Source of the DNA: an uncultured Oscillospiraceae bacterium
GTDB lineage: Bacteria > Bacillota > Clostridia > Oscillospirales > Oscillospiraceae
Length of the DNA stretch: 47,901 nt
Direction of reading: 5' to 3'
NCBI GenBank assembly: GCA_910577915.1
Contig: CAJTOM010000010.1
Coordinates: forward strand, 1 to 47,901
Shown: positions 45,763-47,901 of the stretch, one piece after another
Numbering within the stretch: the first letter of the stretch is position 1
How the letters are laid out: each line of letters opens with the position of its first letter
Made by a program: the position numbers and the translations under genes
Notes under the pieces: generated by a model
Seen by the model: only the letters and a program-made list of their open reading frames with translations
The model's database searches: none
Told to the model about the DNA's origin: nothing

Positions 45763-46225
45763 AAAGGGGATTCCGCCGGGCGGTCCCGGCCGCTCCTCCC
45801 CCGCAAAAGGCAATTTCCCCGCCCCATGGAAAATTTATGTATACTTTTTGGGAAAACCGTGGTATACTATTCTAAAATGGGAGCGGAGCGCACCGGCGCT
45901 CCCCCCTCTGCTTTTCACCCCGCCCCAGGCGGGAGAGGGCCCCGCCGGCCTCCCGCGCCGGCCGGACGGCCCCTGTGACGCGTTCGGTTTTTTGCAGGCC
46001 GCTGCGGGCGGACCTGTGATAAATATCGGCGGCCTGCGCACCGGCGCACCGCCAAGGGATAGAGGCGAGAACTCCGGCGGCGGCCTGCGCCCCGCCGGAC
46101 AAACGGGCAGGTCCCCTGCCGCCCCGCGATGAGAGGCGCGGCGGCGGGGGAGCTCTTCCCGTCTGTTTTTGTTGCGCCTTTCTCCCCCATCATTTGATTG
46201 TTTCAACAAAAAGGAGTGCAAAATT
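45763..46225 (+). promoter_or_regulatory. Promoter and long leader of RNase J gene
   Basis: An extended -10 (TGGTATACT, hexamer 45863-45868) lacks a clear -35. It would start a leader of about 350 nt that is very GC-rich and holds several inverted repeats, for instance GAGCG-CGCTC around 45882-45900 and GGCAGG-CCTGCC around 46109-46120. No protein-coding gene is supported in it. Such a leader is long for this genome and may serve regulation of RNase J. Confidence 0.5.
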
Positions 46226-47881
46226 TTGGCAGAAAAAATGAAAATCATCCCTCTTGGCGGCCTCAACGAGATCGGCAAGAACATGACCGTCTATGAGCAC
46301 GGCGGCGAGATCATCGTGGTGGACTGCGGCATGGGCTTCCCCGACGGGGACATGTACGGCATCGACCTGGTGATCCCCGACGCCACGTACCTCGTGAAGA
46401 ACAAGGGGCGCATCCGGGGCCTGTTCATCACCCACGGCCACGAGGATCACATCGGGGCCATTCCCTACATCCTCAAGCAGGTGAACATGCCCGTGTATTG
46501 CACCCGCCTCACCGCGGGGCTCATCAAGCTGAAGCTGGAGGAGCACGGCCTGCTCAAGCAGACCAAGCTCATCACCGTGGAGGCCGGCGAGATGATCCGG
46601 GTGGGCAAGTTCTACGTGGAGTTCATCCACGTCAACCACTCCATCGCCGATTCCGTGGCCTTCGCCATCCACACCAGCATGGGCGTGCTGGTCCACACCG
46701 GGGACTTCAAGATCGACTCCACCCCCATCGACGGCGACGTCATTGACCTGGGCCGCTTCGGCGAACTGGGCCGGGAGGGGGTTCTGGCCCTGCTGGCGGA
46801 CTCCACCAACGTGGAGCGCCCCGGCTACACCATGAGCGAGTCCATCGTGGGCAAGACCTTCGACCGGCTCTTCACCGGATGCAAGCAGCGCATCATCGTC
46901 ACCACCTTCGCCTCCAACGTCCACCGCATTCAGCAGGTCATTGACGCCGCCGCCGCCTGCGGGCGGAAGGTGGCGGTGACGGGCCGCAGCATGGAGAACA
47001 TCATGCGGGTGGCCACGGAGCTGGGCTACATGAAGCTGCCCAAGAACACGGTGATGGACGTCAATAAGATCAAGTCCATGCCCCTGGACAAGCAGGTCCT
47101 GATGACCACCGGCAGCCAGGGGGAGGAGATGAGCGCCCTGTACCGCATGGCCTTCTCCCAGCACCGGCAGATCGACGTGGGCCCCGGCGACCGGGTGATC
47201 ATCTCCGCGTCCGCCATCCCCGGCAACGAGAAGACCATCGGCCGGGTGATCAACGAGCTCTTCCGCAAGGGGGTGGACGTGATCTACGACCGCTCCGACC
47301 CCCTCCACGTCTCCGGCCACGCCTGCCAGGAGGAGCTGAAGATCATCCACGCCCTGACCCGCCCCCGGTTCTTCATCCCCCTCCACGGCGAGCAGAAGAT
47401 GCTCCGACGCCACATGAACCTGGCCATGGAGATGGGCATGGACCGGAAGAACATCGTCCTGCCGGACATCGGCAGCGTCATCGAGCTGACCACCAAGACC
47501 ATCAAGATCGCCGACACCCCGGCCCCCTCCGGCTCCGTGCTGGTGGACGGCAGCGGCGTGGGCGACGTGGGCGCGGTGGTCCTGCGGGACCGGAAGATCC
47601 TGGCGGAGGACGGCATGGTGGTGGTGATTATGAACCTCCAGCACGGCCAGCTCCTCAGCGAGCCGGAGATCATCACGAGGGGATTTATTTACGTCAAGGA
47701 GTCCGAGGATTTAATGCGGGAGCTCAAGGAGGTGGCCGGCGGCGCGGCCCTGGCGGCCATCGGCAAGAAGGGCCGCGATATGGGGGAATTACGGAGCGCC
47801 GTAAAATCCGCCGTCAGCGGGTATTTGTTTAAGCACACCAAGAGGAGTCCTATGGTGATACCGGTGGTGAACCGGCTGTAA
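46226..47881 (+). CDS. rnj: Ribonuclease J
   Basis: This 551-residue metallo-beta-lactamase/beta-CASP ribonuclease has the metal motif ITHGHEDHIGA (His70, His72, Asp74, His75), IIPLGGLNEIGKNMTVYE at the start, HTGDFKID, and the beta-CASP motifs through PLHGEQKML. It performs 5'-3' exonuclease and endonuclease steps in mRNA decay and rRNA maturation. The start is read as TTG at 46226, with GGAG 9 nt upstream; the first ATG (46238) would leave a 21-nt gap. Length equals the usual 550-560 residues. Confidence 0.94.
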   Translation: MAEKMKIIPLGGLNEIGKNMTVYEHGGEIIVVDCGMGFPDGDMYGIDLVIPDATYLVKNKGRIRGLFITHGHEDHIGAIPYILKQVNMPVYCTRLTAGLIKLKLEEHGLLKQTKLITVEAGEMIRVGKFYVEFIHVNHSIADSVAFAIHTSMGVLVHTGDFKIDSTPIDGDVIDLGRFGELGREGVLALLADSTNVERPGYTMSESIVGKTFDRLFTGCKQRIIVTTFASNVHRIQQVIDAAAACGRKVAVTGRSMENIMRVATELGYMKLPKNTVMDVNKIKSMPLDKQVLMTTGSQGEEMSALYRMAFSQHRQIDVGPGDRVIISASAIPGNEKTIGRVINELFRKGVDVIYDRSDPLHVSGHACQEELKIIHALTRPRFFIPLHGEQKMLRRHMNLAMEMGMDRKNIVLPDIGSVIELTTKTIKIADTPAPSGSVLVDGSGVGDVGAVVLRDRKILAEDGMVVVIMNLQHGQLLSEPEIITRGFIYVKESEDLMRELKEVAGGAALAAIGKKGRDMGELRSAVKSAVSGYLFKHTKRSPMVIPVVNRL

Positions 47882-47901
47882 GCGGCGCGCCCTCCGGGCG
47901 C

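Overview
The window looks like chromosome of an anaerobic, high-G+C Firmicute of the gut Clostridia type (Oscillospiraceae, Flavonifractor/Lawsonibacter-like; inferred from gene content, not from a search). Pointers are a Na+-pumping oxaloacetate decarboxylase operon, an anaerobic ribonucleotide reductase activase, RNase J, S-layer homology (SLH) domains, a DUF1540 protein, a DUF1385 protein and strong AAGGAGG ribosome binding sites. G+C is high almost everywhere, with a clearly lower patch at about 26.3-27.3 kb.

Layout. 0.15-3.5 kb (minus): ridA, an orphan sensor kinase, a Cys-rich DUF3795-like protein and a DUF1385 membrane protein form one operon. 3.6-9.6 kb (minus): a phosphorelay operon of a lone receiver, a hybrid kinase with a C-terminal HPt, and a second hybrid kinase whose C-terminus is a whole DegV (fatty-acid-binding-like) domain; it ends in a decayed chemoreceptor fragment and a terminator. 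9.7-13.0 kb (plus): a secreted subtilisin with three SLH repeats, followed by a cluster of palindromes. 13.3-16.97 kb (minus): TetR regulator plus a fused ABC transporter, with operator palindromes inside the promoter. 17.1-19.3 kb (plus): DUF2975-like membrane protein, small HTH regulator, lipoprotein. 19.3-21.5 kb (minus): inositol-phosphatase family protein, lspA and an rluD-type pseudouridine synthase. 21.5-22.6 kb: a DUF3006-like 53-residue protein and a HAD phosphatase. 22.6-26.3 kb (minus): a sulfur-flavoured operon (homocysteine methyltransferase family, CoA-disulfide reductase-rhodanese, siroheme/ferredoxin reductase). 26.3-27.6 kb: lower-G+C patch with a QueG-like iron-sulfur protein, large hairpins and tRNA-Leu(CAA). 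27.7-33.3 kb (plus): a 24-codon ORF and a complete peptide/nickel-type ABC importer. 33.4-35.6 kb: low-molecular-weight tyrosine phosphatase, DUF1540 protein, a TauE/SafE permease split into two genes, and an orphan OmpR-type regulator. 35.7-37.2 kb: a MITE-like 166-bp inverted-repeat element that supplies the stop codon of a lipoprotein gene. 37.4-38.9 kb: tandemly duplicated 61-residue membrane proteins, then a holin plus M15 endolysin-like pair. 39.0-41.2 kb: nrdG and an HtrA protease. 41.4-44.75 kb (minus): oxaloacetate decarboxylase subunits. 45.0-47.9 kb: sfsA and RNase J.

The most unusual item is the hybrid histidine kinase-DegV fusion at 3848-6547 and the phosphorelay around it. Next are the MITE-supplied stop codon, the phage-like lysis pair standing alone, the tandem small membrane proteins and the split TauE/SafE pair. 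Nothing was compared with databases; family calls rest on motifs visible in the translations.
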